From Clostridia bacterium (GTDB lineage: Bacteria; Bacillota; Clostridia; Oscillospirales; Acutalibacteraceae): a DNA stretch of 32,240 bases. Below, piece after piece: positions 1 through 7,799 of this stretch (position 1 is its first letter; each line of letters opens with the position of its first letter). The stretch covers positions 1-32,240 of the forward strand of contig JAFQRA010000028.1 in NCBI GenBank assembly GCA_017410325.1, read 5' to 3'. A model generated the notes under the pieces. That model saw only the letters and a list, made by a program, of their open reading frames with translations, searched no databases and was not told the DNA's origin. The position numbers and the translations under genes are program-made.

Positions 1-13
1 AAATGCAAAATTG

Positions 14-36
14 TGGGAGGGCTTCGCCCTCACCCA
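14..36. repeat. GC-rich hairpin in intergenic DNA
   Basis: Arms GAGGGC (17-22) and GCCCTC (26-31) pair around a 3-base loop, and flanking TGGG and CCCA can lengthen the stem. No T-run follows, so it is not a clear terminator. It resembles the short GC palindromes at 18757-18878 in style only. The gene to the left lies outside the window. Confidence 0.5.
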
Positions 37-92
37 TTATAATTATCGCTCTAAATCAATGTTTTATAAAATCGGAGCGAAGCGACCCTTAA

Positions 93-120
93 CTTTGCAC
101 TTTGCGTTTTGCACTTTGCA
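93..120. repeat. Four tandem 7-bp repeats
   Basis: Four consecutive heptamers are seen: CTTTGCA, CTTTGCG, TTTTGCA, CTTTGCA. The array sits in non-coding DNA between two hairpins. No coding frame uses it convincingly. Its function is unknown; it may be a simple slippage array or part of an interspersed intergenic element. Confidence 0.8.
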
Positions 121-123
121 CTA

Positions 124-161
124 ATTGCAGTTCGTCTGTCATCAGACAGACAAACTGTAAT
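124..161 (+). terminator. Hairpin terminator, plus direction
   Basis: The arms at 128-140 and 145-157 pair over 13 positions with one C-A mismatch and a four-base ATCA loop. The stem can extend outward by about four pairs including one G-T. T-rich DNA follows on the plus strand. It could end a transcript entering from the left of the window, but the T-tract is interrupted. Confidence 0.55.
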
Positions 162-235
162 TTATATTATTCTTTATTTTATCAAAAATATAAATATAAG
201 TCAACACAAAACGAACAAATGTTTTGTAATCTGAC

Positions 236-271
236 AAAAAAATTCCTGCTCCCCGAAACGAGAAGCAGGAA
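236..271 (-). terminator. Intrinsic terminator of the lipoprotein gene
   Basis: Arms TTCCTGCT (243-250) and AGCAGGAA (264-271) form an 8-bp stem. The plus strand carries seven As at 236-242, which read as a U-tract on the minus strand directly after the stem. It lies 13 bases beyond the stop codon of the minus-strand lipoprotein gene, the expected place for its rho-independent terminator. Confidence 0.85.
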
Positions 272-284
272 CGTTTTGTTTTAC

Positions 285-1184
285 TTAGAATGTTACAACG
301 TAGGAAGATCTTGTGCCGAGGGGAATAATAGCGCCGGCCTTATCGAAGTTGATTGTCCACTGAACGTCGTAGTCAGCAGTCTTTACGTTGCCTGTAGCCG
401 CATCAACAGTGATAACGATCTTGCCGTAGGGGTAATCCATTGCGGCTGTACCTGTGATGCCTGTAGCGATACTGGGGATGTTGTCGTTGATAACTCTGGG
501 AGGAACAGCAGTGAGAGCCTTGGGGTTGTGACCCTGGCCGTAGTCGATTGTGCTGGACTTGCCGTCAGCCTTTGTGAGGATGGTGATTGTGTAAACGCCA
601 TCCTTCTCCGTGCAGGTAGCGGACTTAACGTCTGCAGCTGTGAGCTTGGATGACCATGTCTGATCCTCTACGGGGAAAGCGTGCTTGATATCAGCCTTTG
701 TTGTGTATGTTGCTTCGCCGTGGCTGTTATCTACAAGCATACCGTCAAGCCACTCGTCACCGCCGAGCATCTTGTAAATGCTTGCAAGAACGCTGGGAAC
801 TGTGGGAGACTTGGCAAGGTAGTTTGTTACGTACTTCTGCTTAACGGACTTAGCGTCTGTCTTAACCTTGTTAACAGCTGTGTTGAAATACTCAACAACT
901 TCTGCCGTTGTTTCGGGCTTCTTTGCAGCCTCTGTAGCTTCTTCTGTAGCTTCTTCGGAAGCAGCCTCAGTTGCCTCTTCGGATGTTGCTTCTGTGGACT
1001 CAGCTTCGGAAGCAGCCTCTGTGGACTCAGCCTCGGAGGGAGCTTCTGTTGCGTCAACAGCCTCTGTGGAGTCTGCTACGGGAGCTTCTGTGGTTGTTTC
1101 GGGCTCATCGTTGCCGCCGCAAGCTGCAAAGGAAAGGCAGAGAACAGCAGCGAGGAGAAGAGCAATAAGTTTTTTTGCGTTCAT
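285..1184 (-). CDS. Putative surface lipoprotein with Glu/Thr/Ala/Ser-rich linker
   Basis: This 299-residue protein begins with a lysine-bearing signal peptide and a hydrophobic stretch ending in a lipobox (FAAC, Cys22), so it should be exported, lipidated by Lgt and anchored on the outer membrane face. Residues 27-88 are a low-complexity linker built from repeats such as SEAESTEAA; the DNA shows a 27-bp imperfect tandem repeat around 991-1044. The rest (about 90-299) is a globular domain rich in Lys, Thr and Val that I cannot assign. Linkers of this kind are common in Clostridia surface and solute-binding lipoproteins. The start has a GAGAGGA ribosome binding site and a terminator follows the stop. 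Thr and Ala codons are mostly ACA/ACT and GCA/GCT, unlike many neighbours, suggesting high expression. A sensory or adhesive role is possible but unproven. Confidence 0.8.
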   Translation of the reverse strand: MNAKKLIALLLAAVLCLSFAACGGNDEPETTTEAPVADSTEAVDATEAPSEAESTEAASEAESTEATSEEATEAASEEATEEATEAAKKPETTAEVVEYFNTAVNKVKTDAKSVKQKYVTNYLAKSPTVPSVLASIYKMLGGDEWLDGMLVDNSHGEATYTTKADIKHAFPVEDQTWSSKLTAADVKSATCTEKDGVYTITILTKADGKSSTIDYGQGHNPKALTAVPPRVINDNIPSIATGITGTAAMDYPYGKIVITVDAATGNVKTADYDVQWTINFDKAGAIIPLGTRSSYVVTF

Positions 1185-1213
1185 TGAAAATACATTCCTC
1201 TCAAATTATTTTT

Positions 1214-1263
1214 ATAATGCGTAATTGCATTATATAATAGCCGTTATGTTTTATTTTTCTGAA
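1214..1263 (-). promoter_or_regulatory. Candidate promoter and inverted repeat of the lipoprotein gene
   Basis: On the minus strand TTCAGA (1258-1263) and TATTAT (1234-1239) are 18 bases apart, an acceptable sigma-A pair. Just downstream is a perfect inverted repeat, ATAATGC and GCATTAT (1214-1220 and 1227-1233, 6-base spacer), covering the expected transcription start. It could be an operator or a hairpin in the 5' leader. Confidence 0.5.
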
Positions 1264-1368
1264 AAAGAATTTTAACGAAACTTTAACAAATTTCCGCCAA
1301 AAAATACATTTTGGGGTATCTTTTCGGTAGCTTGATAAGAACTCAATATACACCGATTGTGCAGTTAT

Positions 1369-2283
1369 TTACCAGTTCATTATCTGTTCGGGGTTGTCGC
1401 AGATTTCCTGAATCTTGTCGAGGAAGCCCTTGATGTCGCTGTATTCGCAGGCACGGTGGTCAAACAGAACCGTCATAGGCATAATGTGGCGGATTACGAT
1501 TTCCTTTTCACCGTTTTCGTTTGTTCTTACAACGGGTTGGTCTGTTGCCGCCCAGAGTGCGATAACGCAGGTCTGCGGCGGAATGATTTCAAGCAGTGAG
1601 CAGCAGCCGTATCTGCCGCGGTCGATAGAGCCGAGGTTGCTGACGGTGATTGTGCCCTGCTCAATGTCCTTCTTTGTAATTCTGTCTTTTTCGGGTATGC
1701 TGTAATACTCCTTCTTGGCCTTACCGCTGAGTGTCTTGACCTTGTACTTACCTACCTTTGCACCGAAAAGACGGCAGAGAACGGTCTTGACCTTACCCTT
1801 TTTGAGTGCGTTGATGGTGTTGTCCATAGACACCTCAAACATAGCCTCGGTAAGGTTGGTGTTCTTGAGTCTGCGTGCAACGTCGAGTATGTAAGCGGAC
1901 ATTTCATCGAGAGTTTTGCTCTCGAAATTGTGGTAGTTGATAGTCATCATTTCGCCGTTGGGGAGCTGCATGGGAACGGAGAAATGCACCTCGTCAAAGT
2001 ACTTTATCTGACCCTTTACAAGGTGGCGGTTGAACTCGAAATGAGCGTTCATTTTCGGAGATTCCTTAAGGGCAATTGCTATAGCCTTGAGCATAAGCGT
2101 GTTGATGCTCAGCTTATGCTGAAGCTTGCCCGAAGCGCGAAGCTCGTTGAATTTTGCCATAAGCTCCGTTATGTCAAACTCGACAACGGGACCTGCGTGG
2201 GGAATTTCCATCCACGACTGGCTTGTCATATTGGCAACAATTTTCCTCTGAATTCCGAAATGTTCTGTTTTTACGGGTTGCAT
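1369..2283 (-). CDS. Stand-alone 2-oxoacid dehydrogenase E2-type acyltransferase domain protein
   Basis: The 304 residues resemble the catalytic domain of dihydrolipoamide acyltransferases (chloramphenicol acetyltransferase-like fold). Recognisable are the TVSNLGSI stretch at about 213-220, the following PPQTCVIALW strand, and the C-terminal DHR at 275-277 that carries the catalytic histidine (His276). There is no lipoyl domain and no peripheral-subunit-binding domain; the protein starts almost directly in the catalytic fold. The usual HRxxDG ending reads HRACEY, so the Asp-Gly pair is replaced by Glu-Tyr. No E1 or E3 gene is nearby. It may therefore be a free acyltransferase with another acyl carrier or acceptor. 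The start has an AAGGAG site and a good promoter upstream. The family is clear; the substrate is unknown. Confidence 0.8.
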   Translation of the reverse strand: MQPVKTEHFGIQRKIVANMTSQSWMEIPHAGPVVEFDITELMAKFNELRASGKLQHKLSINTLMLKAIAIALKESPKMNAHFEFNRHLVKGQIKYFDEVHFSVPMQLPNGEMMTINYHNFESKTLDEMSAYILDVARRLKNTNLTEAMFEVSMDNTINALKKGKVKTVLCRLFGAKVGKYKVKTLSGKAKKEYYSIPEKDRITKKDIEQGTITVSNLGSIDRGRYGCCSLLEIIPPQTCVIALWAATDQPVVRTNENGEKEIVIRHIMPMTVLFDHRACEYSDIKGFLDKIQEICDNPEQIMNW

Positions 2284-2340
2284 TCGTTTACTCCTTTATA
2301 TTCGGTTATATTTTAATTAAAGCACCGCTTAATCTCAATA

Positions 2341-2369
2341 ATGTTATCACATCCGTCATTTTATGTCAA
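2341..2369 (-). promoter_or_regulatory. Sigma-A promoter of the E2-like gene
   Basis: On the minus strand a perfect -35 TTGACA (2364-2369) and a -10 TAACAT (2341-2346, four of six consensus) are 17 bases apart. They lie about 60 bases upstream of the start codon of the acyltransferase gene. Confidence 0.7.
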
Positions 2370-2508
2370 ACGTATAAAAGAATTAAAAGCAACAAAAATT
2401 TTAAAAATTTGATTAAATATTTTTAATATAAAAACACTTTACTAATCAGCGGTTTTGTTGTATATTTGTTTAGATTAGATATATTTATCGCAAAGGACGG
2501 TGATTTCC

Positions 2509-3516
2509 GTGAAATTCAGCATAAATCCGCAAATGATGTTCGGGCTTTCCTTCAGCGTGCCCGCACAGGTTGCCGACAAGCACCTCAAGCTCGCAGGCGC
2601 GGCACAGCTTAAGGCTCTGCTCTGGCTTTTACGGCACGCCGCCGAAGGCCCTTCAAGTGAGGATATTGCAAAGGCACTCAATATGAATCACGCCGACGTG
2701 TGCGACGCTATGCAGTACTGGATTGAAAACGGCATCGTAACGCAGGACGGTCAGGCACCCGCCAAGCCCGAAACGCCGTCCTATGCCGCCCCCGAAAGGA
2801 CAGCTGCGGTTGAGCAGATTGTTGAGCAGGCGGTTTCCGCCAAGCCCACAGCGGAGCAGATTTTAAAGCGCACCAAGGAAAGCCCCGAAATACGCTTTAT
2901 GTTAAACGAGGCTCAGCACAAGCTCGGCAGAACGATAGGCTACGATTCGCAGGCAACCCTGCTTATGATTTGCGACAGCTACGGTCTGCCCGTAGAGGTG
3001 CTTTTAATGCTTATTGAGTACTGCGTTTCAATCGGCAAGGGGTCAATAAATTATATTGCCAAAACGGCAAAAACCTGGAGCGACAGAGAAATTGATTCGC
3101 TTGAAAAGGCGGATGAGCAGATAAAAATTCTGCGCCGCTGTGAGGGGCTGTGGAAGCAGCTTTGCGAAATGACGGGTATCAGCACACCAAGACCCACCTC
3201 CGCTCAAAGCGCATACCTGCGCCAATGGAGCGTTGATTTGGGCTTTGACATTGAAATGATATACCTGGCTTACGAGGAAATGGCAAACCACACAGACAAG
3301 ATAAGCTTTCCGTATATGAACAAGGTGCTTGCCAACTGGCACGAAGCGGGAATCAAAACGCCCGAGCAGCTTGAGGAAAGCAAGGCACAGCCCAAAGCAG
3401 TGTCCAAGCCTGCAAAGAAGAAAAAGAGCGAGGGCTACGAGGCATCGTACGATATTGAAGAATTCAACCGCCGCTCAATGGAAGAGCCGTTGGTTTACAA
3501 AAAACAGGAAGACTGA
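2509..3516 (+). CDS. DnaD domain protein (primosome component)
   Basis: Members of the DnaD/DnaB family help DnaA or PriA bring the replicative helicase to DNA in Firmicutes. The N-terminal about 85 residues look like a winged-helix domain. After a Pro/Ala/Glu linker there are two helical DnaD-like repeats: one ending near YIAKTAKTWSDREI and one ending near YMNKVLANWHEAGIKTPEQL, both with the family's aromatic/Trp spacing. The tail is basic (KPAKKKKSE). I choose GTG at 2509 because AAGGACGGTGA lies correctly before it; the in-frame GTG at 2500 overlaps that site. This gives about 335 residues. The helicase-loader ATPase follows 12 bases later, so the two are almost certainly co-transcribed and act together. 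Confidence 0.88.
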   Translation: MKFSINPQMMFGLSFSVPAQVADKHLKLAGAAQLKALLWLLRHAAEGPSSEDIAKALNMNHADVCDAMQYWIENGIVTQDGQAPAKPETPSYAAPERTAAVEQIVEQAVSAKPTAEQILKRTKESPEIRFMLNEAQHKLGRTIGYDSQATLLMICDSYGLPVEVLLMLIEYCVSIGKGSINYIAKTAKTWSDREIDSLEKADEQIKILRRCEGLWKQLCEMTGISTPRPTSAQSAYLRQWSVDLGFDIEMIYLAYEEMANHTDKISFPYMNKVLANWHEAGIKTPEQLEESKAQPKAVSKPAKKKKSEGYEASYDIEEFNRRSMEEPLVYKKQED

Positions 3517-3528
3517 GAGGTGTAATCA

Positions 3529-4509
3529 ATGGGTTACAGCAAAAGCATATATATTACCGCTCAGAGCAAGCTTGACAGCAGAAGAAAAAAGGCGGTTGAA
3601 GAGCTTGAAATCAGACGGGCAAAGGCATATTCGGCAATACCCGAGCTTGTTGAAATTCAAAGCAGGATTGCCGCCTGTGGTGCAGAGGTTATAGGCGCAT
3701 TTGCCAAGGGAGCAAACGGCAGGGCTTACGTTGAAGAGCTTGCCAAAGAGAGCCTTGCGGCACAGAAAAGGCGCAAGGAGCTGCTCGCTCAAGCAGGTCT
3801 GCCCGAAAACTATCTTGAGGCGCAGTATGTATGTAACATCTGTGAGGACACGGGCGTTACGGACGATGGCATCTGCGAGTGTCAGCGAAAGCTGCTGGCC
3901 GAAACGGCAAAGGATGAAATTTCAAAGCACGCTCCGCTGAGAGCATCAACCTTTGAAAAGTTTTCGCTTGAGTTTTATCCCGAAGCACCCGATGCAAACG
4001 GAATAAGCCCGAAAAAGCGTATGGGTGAAATCGCAAAATTCTGCAAGGATTACGCAAACGATTTTTCGCTCAGCTCTGCGTCACTTTTTATGCACGGCGC
4101 AACGGGTCTGGGCAAAACTCACCTTTCGCTGAGCATAGCAAACGTTGTTACCGAAAAAGGAATGGGAGTAATTTATTCGAGTGCCCCCAACCTTTTCGGC
4201 GAGCTTGAAAGAGAGCATTTCAGCAGGCAGAATCCCAACGAGCGCACCTTTGAGCGTGAACTGCTTGAAACGGATTTACTCATAATTGACGATTTGGGTG
4301 TTGAATTTTCGACACAGTTTACCGTAAGCTGTGTTTACAACATAATAAATTCCCGTATTCTAAGCGGCAAGCCCACTATAATCAGCACAAACCTCACTCC
4401 GGGCGAGCTGGAGGACAAGTACACACAGCGCATAACCTCCCGGATCATAGGCAGCTACATATCCATCAAATTTATCGGCAGAGACATAAGACAGCTTAAG
4501 AGATATTGA
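3529..4509 (+). CDS. DnaC/DnaI-like helicase loader ATPase
   Basis: This is a AAA+ ATPase of the DnaC/DnaI/IstB group, 326 residues. Seen directly: an N-terminal coiled region (10-90), a Cys cluster with C102, C105, C116 and C118 that could hold zinc as in DnaI-type loaders, Walker A GATGLGKT (190-197), Walker B LLIIDDLG (250-257), a sensor-like STNLTPGEL stretch and a C-terminal arginine-rich segment. Such proteins load the hexameric DnaB-type helicase on single-stranded DNA. It sits 12 bases after the DnaD-domain gene with a GAGGTG site. An IS21-type IstB is excluded by the Cys-rich N-terminal part and the absence of a transposase. Confidence 0.88.
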   Translation: MGYSKSIYITAQSKLDSRRKKAVEELEIRRAKAYSAIPELVEIQSRIAACGAEVIGAFAKGANGRAYVEELAKESLAAQKRRKELLAQAGLPENYLEAQYVCNICEDTGVTDDGICECQRKLLAETAKDEISKHAPLRASTFEKFSLEFYPEAPDANGISPKKRMGEIAKFCKDYANDFSLSSASLFMHGATGLGKTHLSLSIANVVTEKGMGVIYSSAPNLFGELEREHFSRQNPNERTFERELLETDLLIIDDLGVEFSTQFTVSCVYNIINSRILSGKPTIISTNLTPGELEDKYTQRITSRIIGSYISIKFIGRDIRQLKRY

Positions 4510-4529
4510 TTTTAAAAGAGGCGAATTAA

Positions 4530-5597
4530 ATGAATGCGATTAAGAAATTTCTCAACAAGCTTTTTATCGACGGGCTCAGCGGTATGGCATTCGGCCTTTT
4601 TTCAACACTGATTATCGGCACTATTTTACAGCAGATAGGCAACGCAATCCCCAATCAGATCGGCACCTGCATTTTTGCAATCGGTAAAATTGCCGCTTCG
4701 CTTATGGGTGCGGGAATCGGTTGTGGCGTTGCGGCCAAATTCGGCGAAAAGCCGCTCGTTACCCTTTCGGCCGCTGCAACGGGTATGATAGGCGCATTTG
4801 CCACGAAAATTCTTGCCGGCGGTATGATTGACGGTGCGGTTGTTTCCTACGCAGGCCCCGGCGAGCCTATGGGCGCATTTGTTGCCGCCTTTGTGGGCAT
4901 TGAGCTCGGCCACCTTGTTGCAGGCAAAACAAAGCTCGATATAATTCTCACTCCCATAGTCACCATAGGCACGGGTGCCGTTGCAGGCCTGCTGTTAGGC
5001 CCGTACATTTCACAGTTTATGACGTGGCTTGGCAGCCTTATCAACTGGGGCACGGAGCAGCAGCCGATTATAATGGGTATCGTCGTTTCCGTGCTTATGG
5101 GTATGTTCCTCACGCTTCCGATAAGCTCTGCCGCAATCGGCGTTGCACTTGGCCTCAGCGGTGTTGCCGCAGGTGCGGCTGTTGCCGGCTGCTGCGCAAA
5201 CATGGTCGGCTTTGCAATTGCAAGCTACCGTGACAACGGCTTCGGCGGTCTTGTGGCACAGGGTATAGGCACAAGCATGCTGCAGATGCCCAACATTGTC
5301 AAAAAGCCGATTATATGGCTGCCCGCAATTATCGCAAGCGCCGTCACAGGCCCGATATCCTCCGCTCTGCTTCATATGGTGAACAATTCTACAGGCGCAG
5401 GTATGGGCACGGCAGGTCTTGTAGGTCAGATTATGGGCTTTGAGGCCATGACTGCCGCAGGCGCTTCGCCGACAACCGCTCTTATTGAAATGGCAATCGT
5501 ACACTTCCTGCTGCCCGGCGTTATTGCCGCAGGCGTTGCGCAGTGTATGAGAAAGCTCGGCTGGCTCAAGCCCGGCGATATGAAATTAGAAGTTTAA
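4530..5597 (+). CDS. PTS EIIC-like membrane protein (PTS_EIIC_2 family)
   Basis: The 355-residue protein is almost entirely hydrophobic, with about eight to ten membrane segments rich in Gly and Ala. It matches the remembered pattern of the PTS_EIIC_2 family (short N-terminal FLNKLFIDGLSGMAFGLF, repeated GxGxGV motifs, C-terminal GWLKPGDM). Classical EIIC proteins move sugars with EIIA and EIIB phosphotransfer domains, but no such gene or domain is adjacent, so transport and phosphorylation of a sugar are not shown. The gene lies 20 bases after the helicase loader and 27 before tex, probably in the same transcript, which gives no clue to substrate. The start is ATG after GAGGCG. Confidence 0.75.
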   Translation: MNAIKKFLNKLFIDGLSGMAFGLFSTLIIGTILQQIGNAIPNQIGTCIFAIGKIAASLMGAGIGCGVAAKFGEKPLVTLSAAATGMIGAFATKILAGGMIDGAVVSYAGPGEPMGAFVAAFVGIELGHLVAGKTKLDIILTPIVTIGTGAVAGLLLGPYISQFMTWLGSLINWGTEQQPIIMGIVVSVLMGMFLTLPISSAAIGVALGLSGVAAGAAVAGCCANMVGFAIASYRDNGFGGLVAQGIGTSMLQMPNIVKKPIIWLPAIIASAVTGPISSALLHMVNNSTGAGMGTAGLVGQIMGFEAMTAAGASPTTALIEMAIVHFLLPGVIAAGVAQCMRKLGWLKPGDMKLEV

Positions 5598-5624
5598 TCT
5601 GTTTTTATATAAGGAGAAAAATTT

Positions 5625-7799
5625 GTGGACATCATTACCGCTTTAACCACAGAATTCGGCCTGCAGAAATGGCAGGTTGAAAACACAGTAAGCCTCATTG
5701 ACGAGGGCAACACCATTCCCTTTATCGCCCGTTACCGCAAGGAGGCACACGGCACGCTTGACGACCAGGTGCTTCGCGAGATTTCAGAAAGGCTTGAATA
5801 TCTTCGCAACCTCGACAAGCGAAGAGAAGAGGTCAGAAAGTCAATCACCGACCAGGAAAAGATGACGGACGAAATCGAAGCCGCACTTGAAAACGCAAAA
5901 ACACTTGCTGAAATTGAGGATATCTACCGCCCCTTCAAGCCCAAGAGAAAGACACGCGCAAGCGTTGCAAGAGAAAAGGGTCTTGAACCGCTGGCACAGC
6001 TTATTTTTGAGCAGGAGGTTATGAATACCCCTGCAATTGAAGCGGCGGCAGCTTACGTTGACGAAGGAAAAGGCGTTGCCACGGCAGAAGAGGCCTTGCA
6101 GGGTGCAATGGACATCATTGCCGAGGATATTTCGGACAACGCAGATATAAGGCGCAGAATTCGCAACCTTTTCAGCGTTGTCGGTATTGTAAGCTCAAAG
6201 GCAGCTGATGCCGAAAAGGACAGCGTCTATGCACAGTATTACGATTATTCCGAGCCCGTCAACAAAATTGCCAACCACAGAATTCTCGCCCTTGACAGAG
6301 GCGAAAAGGAAGGCTTCCTTAAAGTTGACGTTACTCTTGATATCACAAAAGCACTCGGTGTTATTACAAGTGTTACGCTGAAAAATACCGGTTCTCTGTT
6401 TACCGACACGGTAAGGGATGCCGGTGCAGACAGCTACACAAGGCTCATAATGCCATCCATTGAGCGTGAAATCCGCTCAATGCTCACCGAAAGAGCAGAT
6501 ACCGATGCAATCAAAGTTTTTGCCGCCAACCTTCGTCCCCTGCTGCTTCAGCCGCCCGTAAAGGGCAAGGTAGCCCTCGGTCTTGACCCCGGCTACAGGA
6601 CAGGCTGTAAGGTAGCCGTTGTCGACGAAACGGGCAGAGTGCTTGACACGGGCGTTATTTACGTAACACATTCCGAGGCACAGAAGCAGTCGGCCAAGCA
6701 GACGGTTGCCAATCTTATAAAGAAGCATAACGTTGAAATTATTGCAATCGGCAACGGTACGGCTTCAAAGGAAACGGAGATTTTTACCTCAAACCTGCTC
6801 AAGGAAATCGGCAGCAAGGCAAAGTATATGGTAGTAAGCGAGGCGGGTGCTTCGGTTTACTCAGCCTCCAAGCTTGCAGCTGAGGAATTCCCGCAGTTTG
6901 ACGTATCCTTAAGAAGTGCTATTTCAATTGCACGCCGCTTGCAGGACCCGCTTGCAGAGCTTGTTAAAATCGACCCGAAGGCTATCGGCGTGGGACAGTA
7001 CCAGCATGATATGCCGCAGAAGGAGCTGAGCAACGCTCTTGACGGTGTTGTGGAGGACTGCGTTAACAACGTAGGCGTTGACCTCAACACAGCCTCTCCC
7101 TCACTTCTCACAAGAGTTTCCGGCATCAATTCAACGGTTGCGAAAAATATTGTACTTTACAGAGAAGAAAACGGTGCATTCACGGGCAGGGCACAGCTCA
7201 AAAAGGTACCCAAGCTCGGCGCAAAGGCATACGAGCAGTGCGCAGGCTTCCTGCGTGTAGCGGAAAGCAAGAATCCGCTCGACAACACGGGCGTTCACCC
7301 CGAAAGCTACGATGCGGCCAAAGAGCTTCTTGACATTTGCGGCTATGACCTTAAAGACGTAAAGGCAGGCAGAATCATTGACCTTGCACAGAAGGTTGAG
7401 GAAAGAGGCTCGGACAAGGTTGCACAGCAGCTTGGAATCGGTGTGCCCACACTCAACGACATCGTAAAGGAAATGCTCCGCCCCGGCAGAGACCCGAGAG
7501 ACGAGCTTCCGCCCCCGATGCTTCTCACGGATGTTATGGATATGAACGACTTAAAGCCCGGAATGGAGCTTAAGGGCACGGTGCGAAACGTTATTGACTT
7601 CGGTGCATTTATCGACATCGGCGTTCATCAGGACGGTCTCGTTCACATTTCACGCATTACGGACAGATACATCAAGCATCCCTCCGAAGTGCTTACGGTC
7701 GGCGATATCGTCACCGTATGGGTTGTCAGCGTTGACACCGCCAAAAAGCGCATTGCGCTTACAATGAGGAAACCCAAGGAGGCGGAAAGCGTTGGCTGA
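5625..7799 (+). CDS. tex: Tex, RNA-binding transcription accessory protein
   Basis: This 724-residue protein has the full Tex architecture. It has an N-terminal helical Tex domain with the PFIARYRKE motif, a YqgF/RuvC-like domain starting near ALGLDPGYRTG, a helix-hairpin-helix block (DLNTASPSLLTRVSGI through KLGAKAYEQCAGFLRV) and a C-terminal S1 RNA-binding domain (GTVRNVIDFGAFIDIGVHQD). Tex binds nucleic acids and affects transcription and RNA turnover. The start is GTG at 5625 with AAGGAG ten bases before. Its last codons overlap the start of the MATE gene by eight bases, so the two are translationally coupled. Length is near the usual 720-780. Confidence 0.96.
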   Translation: MDIITALTTEFGLQKWQVENTVSLIDEGNTIPFIARYRKEAHGTLDDQVLREISERLEYLRNLDKRREEVRKSITDQEKMTDEIEAALENAKTLAEIEDIYRPFKPKRKTRASVAREKGLEPLAQLIFEQEVMNTPAIEAAAAYVDEGKGVATAEEALQGAMDIIAEDISDNADIRRRIRNLFSVVGIVSSKAADAEKDSVYAQYYDYSEPVNKIANHRILALDRGEKEGFLKVDVTLDITKALGVITSVTLKNTGSLFTDTVRDAGADSYTRLIMPSIEREIRSMLTERADTDAIKVFAANLRPLLLQPPVKGKVALGLDPGYRTGCKVAVVDETGRVLDTGVIYVTHSEAQKQSAKQTVANLIKKHNVEIIAIGNGTASKETEIFTSNLLKEIGSKAKYMVVSEAGASVYSASKLAAEEFPQFDVSLRSAISIARRLQDPLAELVKIDPKAIGVGQYQHDMPQKELSNALDGVVEDCVNNVGVDLNTASPSLLTRVSGINSTVAKNIVLYREENGAFTGRAQLKKVPKLGAKAYEQCAGFLRVAESKNPLDNTGVHPESYDAAKELLDICGYDLKDVKAGRIIDLAQKVEERGSDKVAQQLGIGVPTLNDIVKEMLRPGRDPRDELPPPMLLTDVMDMNDLKPGMELKGTVRNVIDFGAFIDIGVHQDGLVHISRITDRYIKHPSEVLTVGDIVTVWVVSVDTAKKRIALTMRKPKEAESVG

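Noticed and set aside
93-120. Possible CRISPR-like array
   Set aside because: Units are 7 bp, directly tandem, with no spacers and no cas genes.
102-653. Plus-strand open frame of 183 codons opposite the lipoprotein gene
   Set aside because: It is antisense to a gene with signal peptide, lipobox, ribosome site and terminator. Its own product is Cys/Val-rich with no known pattern.
681-1224. Plus-strand Cys/Ser-rich frames opposite the lipoprotein linker
   Set aside because: They are the complement of the Glu/Thr/Ala repeat codons, which avoid stops in several frames. No ribosome site.
3529-4509. IS21-type IstB transposition helper
   Set aside because: No transposase or terminal repeats nearby; the Cys cluster and the DnaD neighbour point to a replication loader.
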